A stretch of DNA of 64,000 nucleotides from Metellina segmentata (GCA_947359465.1 OX375872.1:13551018-13615017), one strand, 5' to 3'. Positions 1 to 12,294 are shown, numbered from the stretch's first letter. Notes: generated from the sequence alone by a model not told the origin. Numbers and translations: made by a program.

Positions 1-990
1 GCCTCCAATGTGCTCTGATTGTGGAAAAAAATATTGTTCAAGCAGCTGTTGATAGCATGTAGCATTCAAACGTTTGTCTACAAATGCTACATCATTTTTT
101 CCAGCACGTCCGAATACGGCCCATACCATAACGGAACCACCGCCATCTTGCCTCTTCGAGAATATCTCTACCGTTACGCAGATCGTGCCAGTAATACTGC
201 CAGCCATCTGGAGCATCCAGGTTGAATTTTTTTCATTACTAAATATCTCTCGATGCCAGTTTTGTTCTATTCATCACTTCCTGTGCGAATTTCAATCGCT
301 TTTCATTGTGCGGAGTTTTCTTAATTTCGGAGACGCTTTCCTCTTCCAGTAAACTAAATTGTCGAACTTCTTTACCACTCTATGGACCGTAGATTTTGAT
401 ATTGGAGGGTTTTATTGTCTGGCCAAAGTGGATAAGCTCGTATTTCTAGATTTTAACTCCTTTACTATAGTCCTTCTTTGTAACTTTTGATGGCCGCCCA
501 GATGATTTTTTTATTGCCATAAGCAATTCTAAGTCGCAAAAAATTGTTTACAACATTATGCAATCTGTTTAAAAGTTTATTTCTCTATTCGATTAATTCT
601 TAAATGCATCAAATATTCCCTGCTCAACCAGCGAAAGTCTGCAACGACGACCCATTTCGTTTAATTACGAGCGATGTTCAAATCTGTTTAAATACCTCCA
701 CAGCAGCCAGCGTAATCCCCCAGTAAGACAAAACTATGATATTTATGGAAATTTTCTAGAAATAAACATTTTGGTTCAAAGATTTATAAAGGTGGACCTA
801 TCTTTTCGAAACGGTCTCAAAATGAAATTTGCATAAAATAAAAAGAAATTATTTATATTTAACAAATTGCTTCGTAAATAGCTATAACGATTATTGTATA
901 ATTATCTCTTCTAATAAAGTGATTCTTATTCTCAATTAAGAGTCAAAACTTTGAAAAATGAGGGTGGACCTATCATTTAGATACACATTG
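1..990 (-). mobile_element. Tc3-like transposon relic, cut by window edge
   Basis: On the minus strand roughly 20-330 translates in interrupted frames to a Tc1/Tc3-type transposase core. I can read IFSNEKKFNLDAPDGWQYY, then a tryptophan-rich WHDLRN stretch and a GGGSVMVWAVFG block, the classic order around the first catalytic residue. The family normally has IFSDEKKF, so the first catalytic Asp reads Asn here. Frameshifts and stops break the frame. The motif GGTGGACCTATC occurs at about 793 and 964; the outer one, followed by CACATTG and a TA at 991-992, is the likely terminal repeat. The other end and the rest of the DDE domain lie left of the window. Dead copy. Confidence 0.72.
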
Positions 991-992
991 TA

Positions 993-1653
993 TATGTATA
1001 TAAATTTGTGTCGAAATTTTTATTACTTTCATTTCCCCAAAAATAAGGGGGTTTTATGGCTACATCCAAAAAGTCTACGAAGTACTTAAGATTTTCTTAA
1101 CTTTTATTTTTTGATTGATGGCTGGATCTATTGTTGTCATTAGCAGGTTAGGCTCTATGGATTGAGGTAGTTGTAAACCACTCCACGAAGATCTCATGAT
1201 AAAAACAAGATAAAAAGTAACCATCAATGCATGTTATCCAGTGGCCCAAATCCGAATTCAATGACTGCCAACAGCAGGTGGTAGCCATTGTTACTCGAAT
1301 GGGATGAAGCAGAGATTAATTGAGCATTTGAAAGAGGGAAATAAATAACGATCAGTCTTTAAATGAAGGATAAGCCTGTGCGGAACATTTGGGAGTAAAA
1401 ATAATTTTGTTCTTAAGTTCCATCATTAATCATTAAAACCATGGGGTCTCTCAAGATTCTTGCTCTGCTACGAAACTTAATGCCTTTAACTTGGAAATAA
1501 AGGCGATGCATTTGTTGCTCGAATAAATACGAAAAATCGAGAAATAAGCTCGATTAAAACAACTGTTATTTCTAAGCTAAAGCAAACACTTATTTTAGTT
1601 CCGGAATGGTAGTCATTTTATAATATTTTTAACAACATGCTTAAGTTTAGTGT
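993..1653. other. no gene recognised
   Basis: AT-rich sequence with stops in all frames. I see no splice-bounded coding stretch or terminal repeats here. Confidence 0.5.
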
Positions 1654-1885
1654 TAAAAAAACATTGATGATACTAGGGTCAAATTTGGAGAAAAGTCCAA
1701 GGGACCTGAGCCCAATATTGAAATATTTAGGGCTAAAAAAACATTTGATGATACCAGGGTCAAATTCAGAGAAAGGCCCATACTGAAATATTTAGTGGCA
1801 AAAATAGCATTGATGAAACTAGGATATAAAATTCAGGGAAAGGCCCAAGCAGCTTGAGCTGACTGAAATATTTTTGGTTATAAAA
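1654..1885. repeat. tandem repeat, about 80-85 bp unit, under 3 copies
   Basis: Three successive diverged units share the order ACATTGATGATAC, AGGGTCAAATT, GAGAAAGGCCCA and CTGAAATATTTAG. Units start near 1660, 1738 and 1808. Confidence 0.65.
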
Positions 1886-1949
1886 AGTAGAAAAGGGCAA
1901 CTGTTTAAAGCAAGAGATTTAGAAACAACCAGGAAAGCATCGGCTTAAA

Positions 1950-3720
1950 ACCAGGTTCCCAAAAAAAGTATGAATGAAATCTATTTTTTATACAGTGACG
2001 AAAATGCTGTGTTGGAAAAACTTTTAACGTCGTTATTGCGTATATTTAACAACTTACTCCTCAGATTCCAAACGTTCCTCGAGGAAAGAATCCTAAGGAC
2101 ATATGCATTTAAATTAAACAACTGCAAAAAAAGCACAAATTTTAATCCTTGTATTATGGAGAAAAACACCTGCTTAAAACAACGACGATACGAAAAAGTT
2201 ATCCTATTTTTCATTCAGTTTCTAAAAAATCTGATTTAGAAAATCTTTTACGGTCATCCATTCACAAATTTTAACAATTGTAAAAGCAACTCCAGAAAGT
2301 GGGGATGCAGACTTCAATTGAGGAAGATTCTAAGCATGTATCCCCATGATATTTTGCCATGTGAGCTTAATAGTTCGAGAAAAAGCACAAAAAGTCCACT
2401 CTTCACTTTAAGCCTAAAATCACTCGTGAACTTGTAAAAACAACACGAACCTGAAAAACGTATGCCAGAAATTTGTTGTTTTTTTTATTCAAGTGATTAA
2501 AAAAGTTGATATAGAAAATGTTTTCTAAAGTTGAGTTTTCACAGATTTTAAAGCTTTCCAACTCCCAAAAATGCACGATGCACATCTCAAGAAAAGAAAT
2601 TCTAAGCATGTAACCACATGACACTCTTCCATATAAAAGTTATCTCCATACTATCTCCAGTAGACAAAGCTGAAGAAAATGTACAAAACCCAATCATAGC
2701 TTTAAGAGTAAAAGCACCTGCTTAAAATGATTGCAGAAAAGCACCTGGTTGAAACAAGGACCTGAAAAACATGCCCGAAATCTGACAGTCCAGTCCTCAT
2801 TTTAAGCAGTAAAGCTTCTGCTTAAAACAAGGACCCGAAAAATGTATACCCGAAATCTATTTTTTATCAAATAACTGAAAAAGTTGTTATACAAATTTTC
2901 TCATACGTCGTCCTTCGAGTTTTAGGCAGAGAAAAAACACAACGCTCAATCATCGCTTAAGAAGGAAAACCTCTGCTTAAAACGGGATCTTAAAAACATT
3001 TGTCCGAAATGTTTCTTATCGTGACTGAAAAAATTGATAAACATTTACTCAAACGTGGTCGAAATTTATGAATTCTCTAAATAGCTGCCTAAAATTTACA
3101 ATGCACATCTCAGAAAAAAATTTTAAGAACATAATCATAGTACACTTGTCTATATAAATTAAATATCTGTGGAAAAGCACCCAACGTTCAATTCTCGTTT
3201 CAAGCAGAAGTTTAAGTACCTGCTTGAAACGGGTTGGAGAAAAGCACTTTGCTAAAACGTGGATCTGAAAACTTATCCTCGAAATATAGTAAACTTATCC
3301 TCGAAATAAGTACAAAATACGTCTCAAGCAGGCACCTGCTTAAAACAAAGACCTGAAAAACCTATGTCTGAAATCTGTTTTTTATTCAGTGTCTGAAAAA
3401 GCTGATATAGAAAATTCACGCAGACGTCATTAAAATTTATCAATTCTCTAAATAACTTCCGAAAATTTACAATACGCATCTCAATCGAAGAAATTCTGAG
3501 CATATAACCCCACGACATTCGTCCATATAAATTGAAGAGCTGGGGAAAATGCTAAGTCCAACCTGCTTAAAACAAGGACCCGAAAAACATGTCCGAAATC
3601 CTTTTTTTATCCAATGATTGAAAAAGCTGATATAGAAAATTTACTCACGTCGCGCTTTCACAGATTTAACTATTCTCTCCTTAGCTCCTGAAAATGTAGA
3701 GGTCCATAAATCTACCCCGA
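1950..3720. repeat. long-unit diverged tandem array
   Basis: The same ordered blocks recur: ACCTGCTTAAAAC, AGGACCTGAAAAAC, CCGAAATCTG with TTTTTTATTCAG, GAAAAAGTTGATATAGAAAAT, then GCACATCTCAAG, AAATTCTAAGCATG and a CCATATAAATT block. I count at least five partial units of roughly 250-350 bp (near 1960, 2440, 2830, 3000, 3340, 3560). Two minus-strand open frames (2403-2624 and 3324-3518) resemble each other only because they lie on the same part of two units; neither is a gene. Confidence 0.7.
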
Positions 3721-4084
3721 ACGTAGGGCAGAGGAGGATGTAGAGAAAAGCTACTCCTAGATCCGGGCATGCACTTGACAGCGATTATTGAATGGACTAT
3801 CGAAAGATTCCCCCTACAGTCAAGATGGCGCTAATCCCTAAGAAATGGAAGCTTAAAAACTGTAATTTTTTTGTGTCATTATTCTTATTTCTGTCTGATC
3901 CAGAAAGGGGACTGAAGAGAGGCTACGCTCACATACATACAGGCGCACACTTAAAGGTTTTCAAAAATGATCGATCTTTTTTCGTGAAGAATTTTCTCTT
4001 TTGGACTGACGGTTGATTGGCGACATGCTTTGACTGTTTCTAGTCACATTCCGAGAGTTTCGTAGGACACGAATGTGATTCTAT

Positions 4085-5300
4085 TGGATGAATCTCTTTC
4101 CGGATTCAGACCACGATCCCGGAAAAAATGAGGGAAAGGATCCAAGAAACGTGCACGGGTTTCTTGAGCGTGGAACCCATTTCTTGAGGACAAAAAAATT
4201 CAAAATACAATTCTCTTCAAAAGGTTGTCAAGTTCCTTCGGTTTTTCCAGAACGTGTTCGTGGAGATGGTTGAAAAAATCCATGGATTTTTTCATCTTTG
4301 GAAAGATTATATTGATCATTTTCGTAGAATATAATCCTTTAGAAGGATTCTATAGAGGATTTAATTAGAAAAATCCTTTCGAAAAATACTACTGTCCTTT
4401 CCTTAGAGAAGAATCCTTGGGCGTGGAACTCATTTTATGCAAACAAAAAATTCAATTTGAATTATCTTCAAAATATTGTGGAGCTCCATCCTTTTTCGGG
4501 TACGTATTCGTGGAGGAGTTTGAAAGAATCCGTGCATTTTTTACAACTTTGGAAATATTATAGGTCCTTTCCTTATAGAAGAATCCTTTGGTAATATTCC
4601 AGTCGTCTTTTAATTAGAAAACAATCATTTACAAAAATACTATTTGTCCTTCCTTAGAGTAAAATCCTTGAATTTGGAACCCATTTCTTCAAACAAAATA
4701 ATCAAATTCAAATCTATTAAAAAGATTTTCAAGCTCCATCGGTTTTCAAAAATGTATTTGTGAAGGAAGTTGAAAGAATCCATGGATTCTTTCGGCTTTG
4801 GAAGTACTCTATTGGTCATTTCTTTTTAATAGAATCCTTTTAAAAGATTCCGTTCGTCCTTTAATTAGAAAATAATAATTTTCAAAAATACTATTGGCCC
4901 TTTCCTTAAAGTAGAATCTTTGAATGTAGAAATAATTTCTTGAAGACAAAATATTCAAAATACAATTATTTTAAAAATATTTCGAAGTTCCTTCGGCTTT
5001 TAGGAATGTATTTGTAGAGGAAATCGACAAAATATCTTTGATGTTAAAAAGCAATTTTTTTTTAAATTCATACTTGGGGGGCCCCTCTGAAAGTCAACAG
5101 ATTTCCGAGTAGTGTAGTATGGTTTTTTATCCCACAATGCACTTCATGACTAAATAACCAGACCTATTGGATAAAAGAATTCACATGGACTTTTTCAACA
5201 TTTGTTAATATTTGATTCGTTCTTTCTTTAGAATAGAATTCTTTGGAAACATTCTATTGGTCTTTTGATTAAAAAAACAATCCTTTGGAAAAATACTGAA
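4085..5300. repeat. tandem array, about 245-265 bp unit (left part)
   Basis: Units begin near 4164, 4430, 4673 and 4922. Each carries GTGGAACCCATTTCTT, AAATTCAAAATACAATT, a GTCAAGTTCCTTCGG block, GGAGGTTGAAAGAATCC, and a run of CCTTTCCTTAGAGTAGAATCC and TTTAATTAGAAAA motifs. The array resumes at 6587, so the material between is an insertion. The CCTTTGGAAAGATTCTATTGG part also forms minisatellites at 15955-16340 and 36590-37271. Confidence 0.78.
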
Positions 5301-6586
5301 GCTAACATAATCAGAAGGTTTTATATTAAGAACATCACAGCACGTACACATTACAGCGACAGACACAAACAATACTACTAGTATACGAAGAAATCCCGCC
5401 GCCCAGCCAGTATGGTGGTTATGATCCTCGGTTGTCACCGAGTGGGCCCGGGTTCGAATCCCGGATAAGGCATGGATGTAAAATTGGGAAAAGAAGTCGG
5501 ACTTTCGCCTGGAATGGATTCCCGTCTTGAAAGGAAAGCAGCGCACCCCTTCTGTTCTTTGCTGGGATCATCGTTTGTAACAATAAAATATTCCTCTTCT
5601 GTACTTGTCTTGAATGTTTATGTTCATCCCTTGCTTTCATATGTATCCCAGAAGAACATACGACAACAACAACAACGAAGAAATCCCTCCCCAGTGTCAA
5701 CGATATACTCAGAAGTGATCTGGAAAATGTACTGTTCGTCCAGATCTGGTGGTATAGTTTGGCGCATCCGGTGTTGGTACTGTACGTGTATGGGTTGGTG
5801 ATGGAGCATCAACAGCTTGGAACCCAGGTTTGAAACAGTCCACCGACCAGTCTTGTGGACAAAAACGTGAGACGAAGAGTGGAGCTCCTTAGGCACAAAA
5901 ACAGCTCGCTTTTTATGAGACTATGTTGGTCTGGGTTAAAGAAACTGCATATGCTTGCGGAGTTGCTCGAAAAACGTCAGGGATCATCCTGCACCCGTGA
6001 GGGATATAAAAACTCTCCAGGGATGTGGATGGATGAACCGTAGACGAGTTCTGAAGGGGTTGCTTTAAGATTCTCTCGGAGTGAAGCGCTGAAGCCAAAG
6101 AGGATCGTGGGAAGAATTTTAGTCCTTTGTTTTATGATATGGCACTTGATGTCTGCCTTTAATGGGCGGTGAAGGTTTTCTACCGTTACTGGACGTATAA
6201 GCAGTGATTCGAACTCGCTCCGCTCCCAAGAAGGTTGCAAGGGATGTAAAGAGTTTGGATTCGAACTATCGTCCTTGATCTGTAGTGATCCGATTGGCAC
6301 ACCGAATCTGCAAACCTATGTATCGTACAATGCTCGGACAACTGTGGGGGCCATTATATCAGTTAGTGGGGTGGCTTCTGGCCATTGTGAAAATCTGTCA
6401 ATGATTGTGAGACAGTACGTGTAACCTTCAGATGGAGGTAAAGGGCCTATAATAGCAGTGTAAATGTGGTCGAAACGGGAGTTACTGGAGGAAATGATCC
6501 TAAGGGGAATGAGAACTAAAGCTGTAGTTCATGATTTCTCACCAGCAAGCCCGTTGAAAGAGATGTCGCTGTTCAAGGCACCGCAA
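5301..6586 (-). pseudogene. Ty3/gypsy LTR-retrotransposon pol relic (integrase end)
   Basis: On the minus strand from about 6500 to 5700 the interrupted frames give the integrase half of a Ty3/gypsy pol: an IIGPLPPSEGYTYCLTIIDR block with the first catalytic Asp and WPEA after it, then LPTILFGFSASLRENLKATP and ELVYGSSIHIPGEF, and at the end TRSGRTVHFPDHF followed by a stop near 5716. Several stops and frameshifts interrupt it. Gag, protease, reverse transcriptase and RNase H are absent. A purine-rich CTGGGGAGGGA follows the stop, where a polypurine tract would be expected; no full LTR could be delimited. It sits inside a tandem array and is split by a SINE at 5398-5675. Dead fragment. Confidence 0.8.
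5398..5675 (+). mobile_element. tRNA-derived SINE, (CAA)n tail, perfect 12-bp TSD
   Basis: The head has pol III A-box-like TATGGTGGTTATGATCC and B-box GGTTCGAATCCC, as in a tRNA. The body contains an AATAAAATATTCC stretch and the tail is ACAACAACAACAA. Both sides carry CGAAGAAATCCC (5386-5397 and 5676-5687), an exact 12-bp target-site duplication. This family has a different body from the SINEs near 17.5, 38.8 and 40-45 kb. It is not a tRNA gene: the cloverleaf is not closed and the unit continues for over 200 bp. Confidence 0.88.
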
Positions 6587-6745
6587 TATTATTGGACCTT
6601 TCCTTAGAGTAGATCCTTTTGTATAGAACCCATTTGTAGAGACGAAAAATTCAAAATACAATTTTCTTCGAAAGATTGTCAAGTTCCTTCTATTTTCAGG
6701 AATGTATTTTGTGGAGGAGGTTGAAAGAATCCTTTAAAATATTGA
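6587..6745. repeat. continuation of the ~255-bp tandem array
   Basis: Resumes with TATTGGACCTTTCCTTAGAGTAG and then the GAACCCATTT, AAATTCAAAATACAATTTTC and TCAAGTTCCTTC blocks seen at 4164-4300. Confidence 0.75.
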
Positions 6746-6799
6746 CTGTTAAAAGAATACAATAAAAGACTGAAATTTTGACAGATCGTCTAGTTTGTC

Positions 6800-6895
6800 T
6801 GCACTGAAAACCCTCTCACTCCTAACGTGACGTCCATAATATTTCAGCACTTCGCCAGTAAATATTCCAAAGAATGAATTCTGAATTTGTATATA
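6800..6895. repeat. dispersed repeat that hosts the Tc1 insertion (left half)
   Basis: CAGCACTTCGCCAGTAAATATTCC and GAATGAATTCTGAATTT recur at 32678-32720. The other half resumes at 8304 with TTGATTGTTCAACG and TTAGATCAAACGCCAACCGT, which match 32733-32775 and 22748-22790. The Tc1 element therefore inserted inside a copy of this family. Confidence 0.62.
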
Positions 6896-8301
6896 CACTC
6901 AGGAATATTGAAAATAGCGCACCAAGAAGGGAGCATCGGATTGAAATGAAATTTAATACGCATAATGATATAGATGAGAGATTCACTTGATCCCAAAATC
7001 AAGACAATTAAACGAATACAGTGTGTACAATTAGACAAATACAGTGCAACTTCAATAGCGCGTCGGCCCACCTCCTGCTGCAATACATGCTGCAACACGA
7101 TCCAGCATTGAGTTGATTAGACTTCTAATGTTGTCCTGGGGCAGATGGGCCCAAAATTCTTGAACAGCCACCTCCAAATCATGTACAGATTGACACGGCG
7201 GCATCAGGCGTTTCAGCTGGTCCCACCTATGCTCTATAGGGGACAAGTCCGGGGAGCGGGCCGGCCATGGAAGAGTCTGAACATGATGTAGGAAATCTTG
7301 AGCAACTCGAGCTGTATGCGGATGAGCATTATCTTGCTGGAAAATTGCCCCTGAAAGACCATTTAGGAAAAGTTCCACGTGGGGTCGAAGAATGTCATCA
7401 ACATAACGCTGGCCCGTTAAGTCTCCACGTACCACAATTAGAGTGGACCGGCTGTCATAGCCCCAGACCATTTCGTCTGCTGTGAGGGCAGTGTGTTGCG
7501 CGACAGCGTGGGTGGAATTGTACCATTCACCAGGACGCCTCCACACCCGTACGCGGTATACTGTAGATGTACTTTGTACATCTGTCCCCAAAACGAACCG
7601 GGATTCATCACTAAACACCACGTTTTGCCAATCTGGGGCATTCCACGTCACTCTGGCTGGGCACCACTTACACGGAGTCGCCGATGTTTCGGTGTTAAAG
7701 GCAGTACACGAAAAGGGCGCTTGGATTGCAGATTCGCCTCCGCAAGGCGTCTGGAAATGGTTTGTGGAACAACTGGCACCCCTACATCTGATTGTATCGT
7801 GAAACGAGTCACTGTGTGATCCACGAGCGCTTTCCGCACGATTCTTCGATCCTCTCGCCTCGTCGTCATCCTGGTCGCTCCAGACACGGTACGCCGCACG
7901 TGGGTACCATCTCGTGTCCACTACTCCCAACATGTTCTGACGGCACACTCCGAACGACCTGGCGAGCAACACGGCGCGTCGACCAGCCTGTGGTTTTCAT
8001 GCCGATGATGAGGCCCCTCTCAAACTCGCTTAATTGTGAGAAATGTCTTCTCACACGTCCACCTGGCATTCTTCGCTTACTAAAGTCCTCCTGGAGTCAG
8101 AATGTGATCGTCACGTTCATGAATCTTCCACTATGCGCCGGTCCCACTCCCTGATTGTAGCAACACTGCAGGGTGTGTGGTCATGCGCATTGGCACCAAA
8201 CTTGGATCATTTGTATATCGGATCTCACAGTACTTATCTGCAAAGTTTCGCGATTGTAGCTTTCTTCCTTCTTGGTGCGCTATTTTCAATGTTAATGAGT
8301 G
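6896..8301 (-). mobile_element. Tc1-type transposon, full length, inactive
   Basis: Terminal inverted repeats start CACTC(A) and include AATAGCGCACCAAGAAGG at the left and CCTTCTTGGTGCGCTATTTTC at the right. TA dinucleotides flank both ends (6894-6895 and 8302-8303), the Tc1/mariner target. The 1,406-bp length is normal for the family. The transposase is on the minus strand. Confidence 0.9.
7052..8069 (-). pseudogene. Tc1 transposase, frameshifted
   Basis: The protein starts MPGGRVRRHFSQLSEFERG at 8069, an N-terminal helix-turn-helix, and ends GGGPTRY at 7052. It runs through three different frames: the start from 8069, a middle part near 7899-7648 (SRRLAEANLQSKRPFRVLPL), and a C-terminal part from about 7655. 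The C-terminal frame carries all three catalytic positions: VVFSDESRF (D), FQQDNAHPHTARV (D) and PDLSPIEHRWDQLKR (E), a DD34E pattern. At least two frameshifts destroy the N-terminal half. Plus-strand open frames over 7267-7819 are shadows. Confidence 0.85.
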
Positions 8302-8360
8302 TATTAGAATTGATTGTTCAACGACAGTTAGATCAAACGCCAACCGTCGCCAAAAAGGCG

Positions 8361-9147
8361 ATAAGCTACATTTTAAGATAACCCCGGAATACTATACCAT
8401 GGTCCAGTACCCTAATTTAATTAGCAGACGGGTTCAAAACCCCCCTCGACAAATACCACAGACCGTCCAGTTGGCATTGAAAACCTCTCATTGCAATGCT
8501 CCCCAAGTTGCCTCTGTATCAATTCTAAGCCGTCCTTCCTATTGCGCATGCTCAGCCCCATTGTGCAAACTTTGATACAGGGGGAAACAAATTCGATAGC
8601 AAAATTTCATCCCGGTAGAGCGATTTCTTCACTTTGATACTACTGAAAAGATCGAATTAAATTATTTGCACAAACGAGGGTAGAATTCTATTAGTTTTTT
8701 CACCCGTGTATCACTCCGCTCTGTGTACCCCTCCAAACCCATTACGAGTGACAAACTGTTCGTGTTCATTCCTCCCTATGCAATGCTAACAACCTGGAGG
8801 AGGAAATGATTTTTCAATCGAAAGTCCCGTAGCCGAAATCTCTTTTCGGTGAAAGTCATTAATGTCCAATTTTCCTGCATTATTGCTGCGCTAATGATTT
8901 CTGTAAGAGCTCAATGGTATCCGGCATGCAAGTTTTTCGGCTCCCCGCATCATAATTTGGATAGTCGATTTTGGTTCTCTCCTTTCACCGTTCTGCCTCT
9001 CTCAATTTGATGTTTTTGGGGGGTTCGTCCTTCCGACTTCACCGTTATCGTTTTCCCATATATCCGCAATTTCGTAAATATACCTTCCGAAAAAGAAGGG
9101 TGAAAAAATGTTTTCGATAGATAAGGGAAGTGTCGTGTGGTAATCAA
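8361..9147. other. no gene recognised
   Basis: More mixed base composition than the surroundings but only short open frames on either strand. I see no splice-bounded exon, family motif or terminal repeats. Confidence 0.45.
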
Positions 9148-9447
9148 TGTTTAACAGTTATTTGCGATTTTTTTGGGTGAGGCTGGAATTTGTTTTTGCA
9201 GAGTGGATTATGTGTCTGATGTGACGTCATTTTGTTGGTGTTACTGTTTTGAAACTCTTGTTTTATGAATCCGCAGGATTTTATGTCTGTCGAGTTCCAA
9301 CCAAGTATAAAACCAAATTTTGTATTCCTTTTAACTGTTTTTGAAAGCTTTTGTTCAACAGTTGCTTGGGAATATTTCCGGTGCAGCTAAAATTTGTTTT
9401 TACAGAGTGGATCATATTTCTGATGTGTGACGGCATCTTGTTGGTGG

Positions 9448-10359
9448 TAGGGAATTAGGGATGCGATATCGATAGCAAAACATCGATGTTGATAATACAT
9501 CAATGTTTTTTAAATTCAGTATATTTAAACTTTTTTCCCCATTTCTTAAAACTGGTTTACCAACTATTGATGCGACATCGACAGCAAAACATCGATGTTC
9601 AATATTAAAACTTCGATATTGATAATACATCGCCCCAAAAACATCGATGCTTTTTAACATCATTGTACAGCTTTTTCCCCATTTTTAAAACTGGTTTAGT
9701 AACCTCTAATATAAATATTCGCCCGGGGGTGAAAAGATTTAATTTGTCAGTTGCCGTGTTTATTAATTTATAACTAAGATTTTTTTGAACTGTCAAAAGG
9801 AAGAAAAAACAATTAATAACAATTAACAAATCTTTATTTTCAAATTGAATAACACAAAAGAAAATAATATTTACAGTTTGAAATATACGTACTACTAACT
9901 GTAAGTATAAGTAGTTAGGTCAACATAACAATAATTATTGTTAGCTGTTATTAATTATTTATCAACTTATGGGGAAGACATAACAAACTTATTTTTTATT
10001 TACTGTAAATAAAAAATATTGGGACGTGTAATTATTACATGCCCCATTCTTTGTTATAAACAGTTTGTAAAAAAAGAAGTTTGTTAACTTTCTCCACCTT
10101 AAGCCGACTTCTTTTTTCACTAACTATCCAACATTTAGGGGGAAAAAACTCTTTCTGATGGGACGGATGTCGCCATCACTGACACAATGACAGATACTTA
10201 GTTGCACCGTTATTTCAAAATATTTATTATGGTACTTTTTTCATTCAAAAATAAACCATCAACAACGTAAAAACATCGAAAATGTAAAAACATCGATGTT
10301 AAACAAACAACGGCTCCAATAAAGCGATGATAAATAAATCGATGTTTTTATAAAACATA
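9448..10359. mobile_element. hAT-like non-autonomous element rich in ATCGAT
   Basis: GTTGGTGG occurs on both sides (9440-9447 and 10360-10367). The array unit contains this site once, so it is an exact 8-bp target duplication, the length made by hAT transposases. The insert begins TAGGGAATTAGGGATGCGATATCGATAG and carries many ATCGATGTTTT motifs at both ends. No transposase frame is visible. Terminal inverted repeats are weak, so the superfamily rests on the duplication length. Confidence 0.68.
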
Positions 10360-10532
10360 GTTGGTGGTACTCTGTTTAGAAACACTGTCGACACGGTTTG
10401 AAGCTCTTGGTTCAGGAATCCGTAAAATTTTACGACTGTCAAGTTTCAACCAAATATGAAGCAAATTTTCTATTCCCTATTAGCTGTTTTTTAATGCGCT
10501 TTGTTTAACAGTAACCTGCTAATATTTTAGGT

Positions 10533-10602
10533 ATGTATGGTAGGTATTTTAATTAACGTTGTACTGGAGCAACACAATGAGCTATTGACGACGTCCAAAG
10601 CA
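10533..10602 (-). mobile_element. SINE 3' fragment with 12-bp TSD
   Basis: Reverse complement of the common SINE body end (CGTTGTACTGGAGCAACACA plus GAGCTATTGACGACG). AATATTTTAGGT flanks it on both sides (10521-10532 and 10603-10614). The copy is 5' truncated, as expected from target-primed reverse transcription. Confidence 0.8.
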
Positions 10603-11085
10603 AATATTTTAGGTGAAACTGGGATTTTTTGCAGAGTGGATCATTTTTCTGATGTGACGACATTTTGTTGGCGACACTCTGTTAAAAGTATCTGAAAAAG
10701 TCAAACCCCTGTGGTCGATTTTATGAATACTACCAATTTTACTATCAAGTTCCAACCAAACATAAAACAAATTTTACATTCCTTTTTAATTGCTTTTTTA
10801 AATAATTGTTTTTTAACTATCTGCCTGCGAAGATTTTACGTGATGCTGGGATTTATTTTTGACAGAGTCTATCATTTTTCTGATATGACACCATTTTGTT
10901 GGCGATACTCTTTTTAGAAATACACTCGATGCCGCTTGGAAACTCTTGTTTTATGAATCCGCGCCGAGTTTAACACTGTTAAATTCCAACCAAATGTTAA
11001 AAAAAAATTATATTATCTTTTAACTGTTTTTTTAATGCTTTTTCTTTATCAGTTGCTTACAAATATTTTAGGTGAGGTCATTCGA

Positions 11086-12292
11086 ACACATTTTCCATTA
11101 CCTTTGAGTACATTTCTGTTTGGGATTGTTCCATTTTTTTGTGAATGTTTTGCTCAAGCTGTTGAATAATTCGTTTTTGGCTTGTTATCGTTAACTCACT
11201 CCTCTACGTAGCCCTACGGGTATAAAAATAGGTCGGCGCTATCAAACCAAAGAAACTAGGATGCCAATTCGACACCTTCAGATTCTGACATCATTTCGTA
11301 ATGAAATACGTCCGTATGGCTGTATGACGTGTTCCTTCATTTTTTCGAAATCAAATATGCTGTAAGCCTTTGTTGATCAATTTCAGACAGGAAGCAATTT
11401 TGCAGCATCGCATAAAACGTTCACACTTGATTGTAACCGCATTTTTAATCCTTGAAAAAAGATTCAGTAATGCCTCCACTCCACAAGTTCACCTAACAGT
11501 TGTAAGAGGTAAAGAAGTCGTTCAGGAACAAATATTCTGAAGCATTTCATTGAAATAAATTATCACTTCTTTCGTTAAATTAAAATGCTTAATTCGCAAA
11601 TGTCGTTTCTAGAACACGTCACCATCAAAATGCTCAAAACACATTTCGTTAAATTAAATGAACAATATTTGATACTAGTACACATCTCCAAGGTATCTTG
11701 TTATTGAATATTTTATAATTATCAGAAACAATTTCTGTGATTATAAAGTTGGTGCTCAATTTAATATGAAGATAACCCCTTATGCAATTTGAATTTAAAG
11801 ACGACGTTTGTTCCTGTCAAACGCCATCTTTGAATTTTCTCTACTGTTACAATTGCTCGAATGAAGAGGGCTGGTTTGTTTCTTTCCGAGTCTGTAATAA
11901 GTGTTTCTTTACACAAAAGTAGAAATTACTTTCATAAATAAGAGTTTGGATTGCACTTACTGTTTATTTTATTTCAGAATTCTCGTTTCTTCTGATACAG
12001 AACTTTGAATTGTCATCACTGATCCTTTACCCTCCTGGTGGATGCCATCTCCTCATGACGAAGCAACCACTCGGAGGTAAATGCTAAGTTTTAACGTCTT
12101 AGAATCTTTTTAACATAGATCCAAATATTTTACTCCCTATATTAAGGAGGAAAAACTGGAATCTTTAGGGTCTTATGCAGGTCTACGTATGCTCCGTTTA
12201 ATTTTATAATCTAGAGGGGGGCGTGGAAAAATTTTAATATTCAAAGGTTCCTTGAATTTAAAAGTTTGGGAATCACTGATCCAGCTCTAACA
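11086..12292. other. no gene recognised
   Basis: Unassigned AT-rich sequence. A short palindromic piece at about 12026-12078 begins ACCCTCCTGGTGG and ends CCACTCGGAGGTAA, resembling the tips of the TTAA-type MITEs at 14891, 33843 and 46040. Confidence 0.4.
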
Positions 12293-12294
12293 TA

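Larger units (their letters stand above)
9148..11085. repeat. tandem array, about 205-230 bp unit
   Basis: Each unit has GCAGAGTGGATCATTTTTCTGA, TGTGACGTCATTTTGTTGGTG, ACTCTGTTTAGAAAC, CTCTTGTTTTATGAATCCGC, AGTTCCAACCAA and TAACTGTTTTTTAATGC. Block starts are near 9197, 9405, 10630 and 10858. The array is broken by a hAT-like element at 9448-10359 and a SINE fragment at 10533-10602. Confidence 0.82.

Noticed and set aside
5410..5475. tRNA-like A and B boxes
   Set aside because: Part of a 278-bp SINE with target duplications and a (CAA)n tail; no closed tRNA cloverleaf.
7267..7819. Plus open frames of 72-108 codons
   Set aside because: Antisense shadows of the Tc1 transposase on the minus strand.
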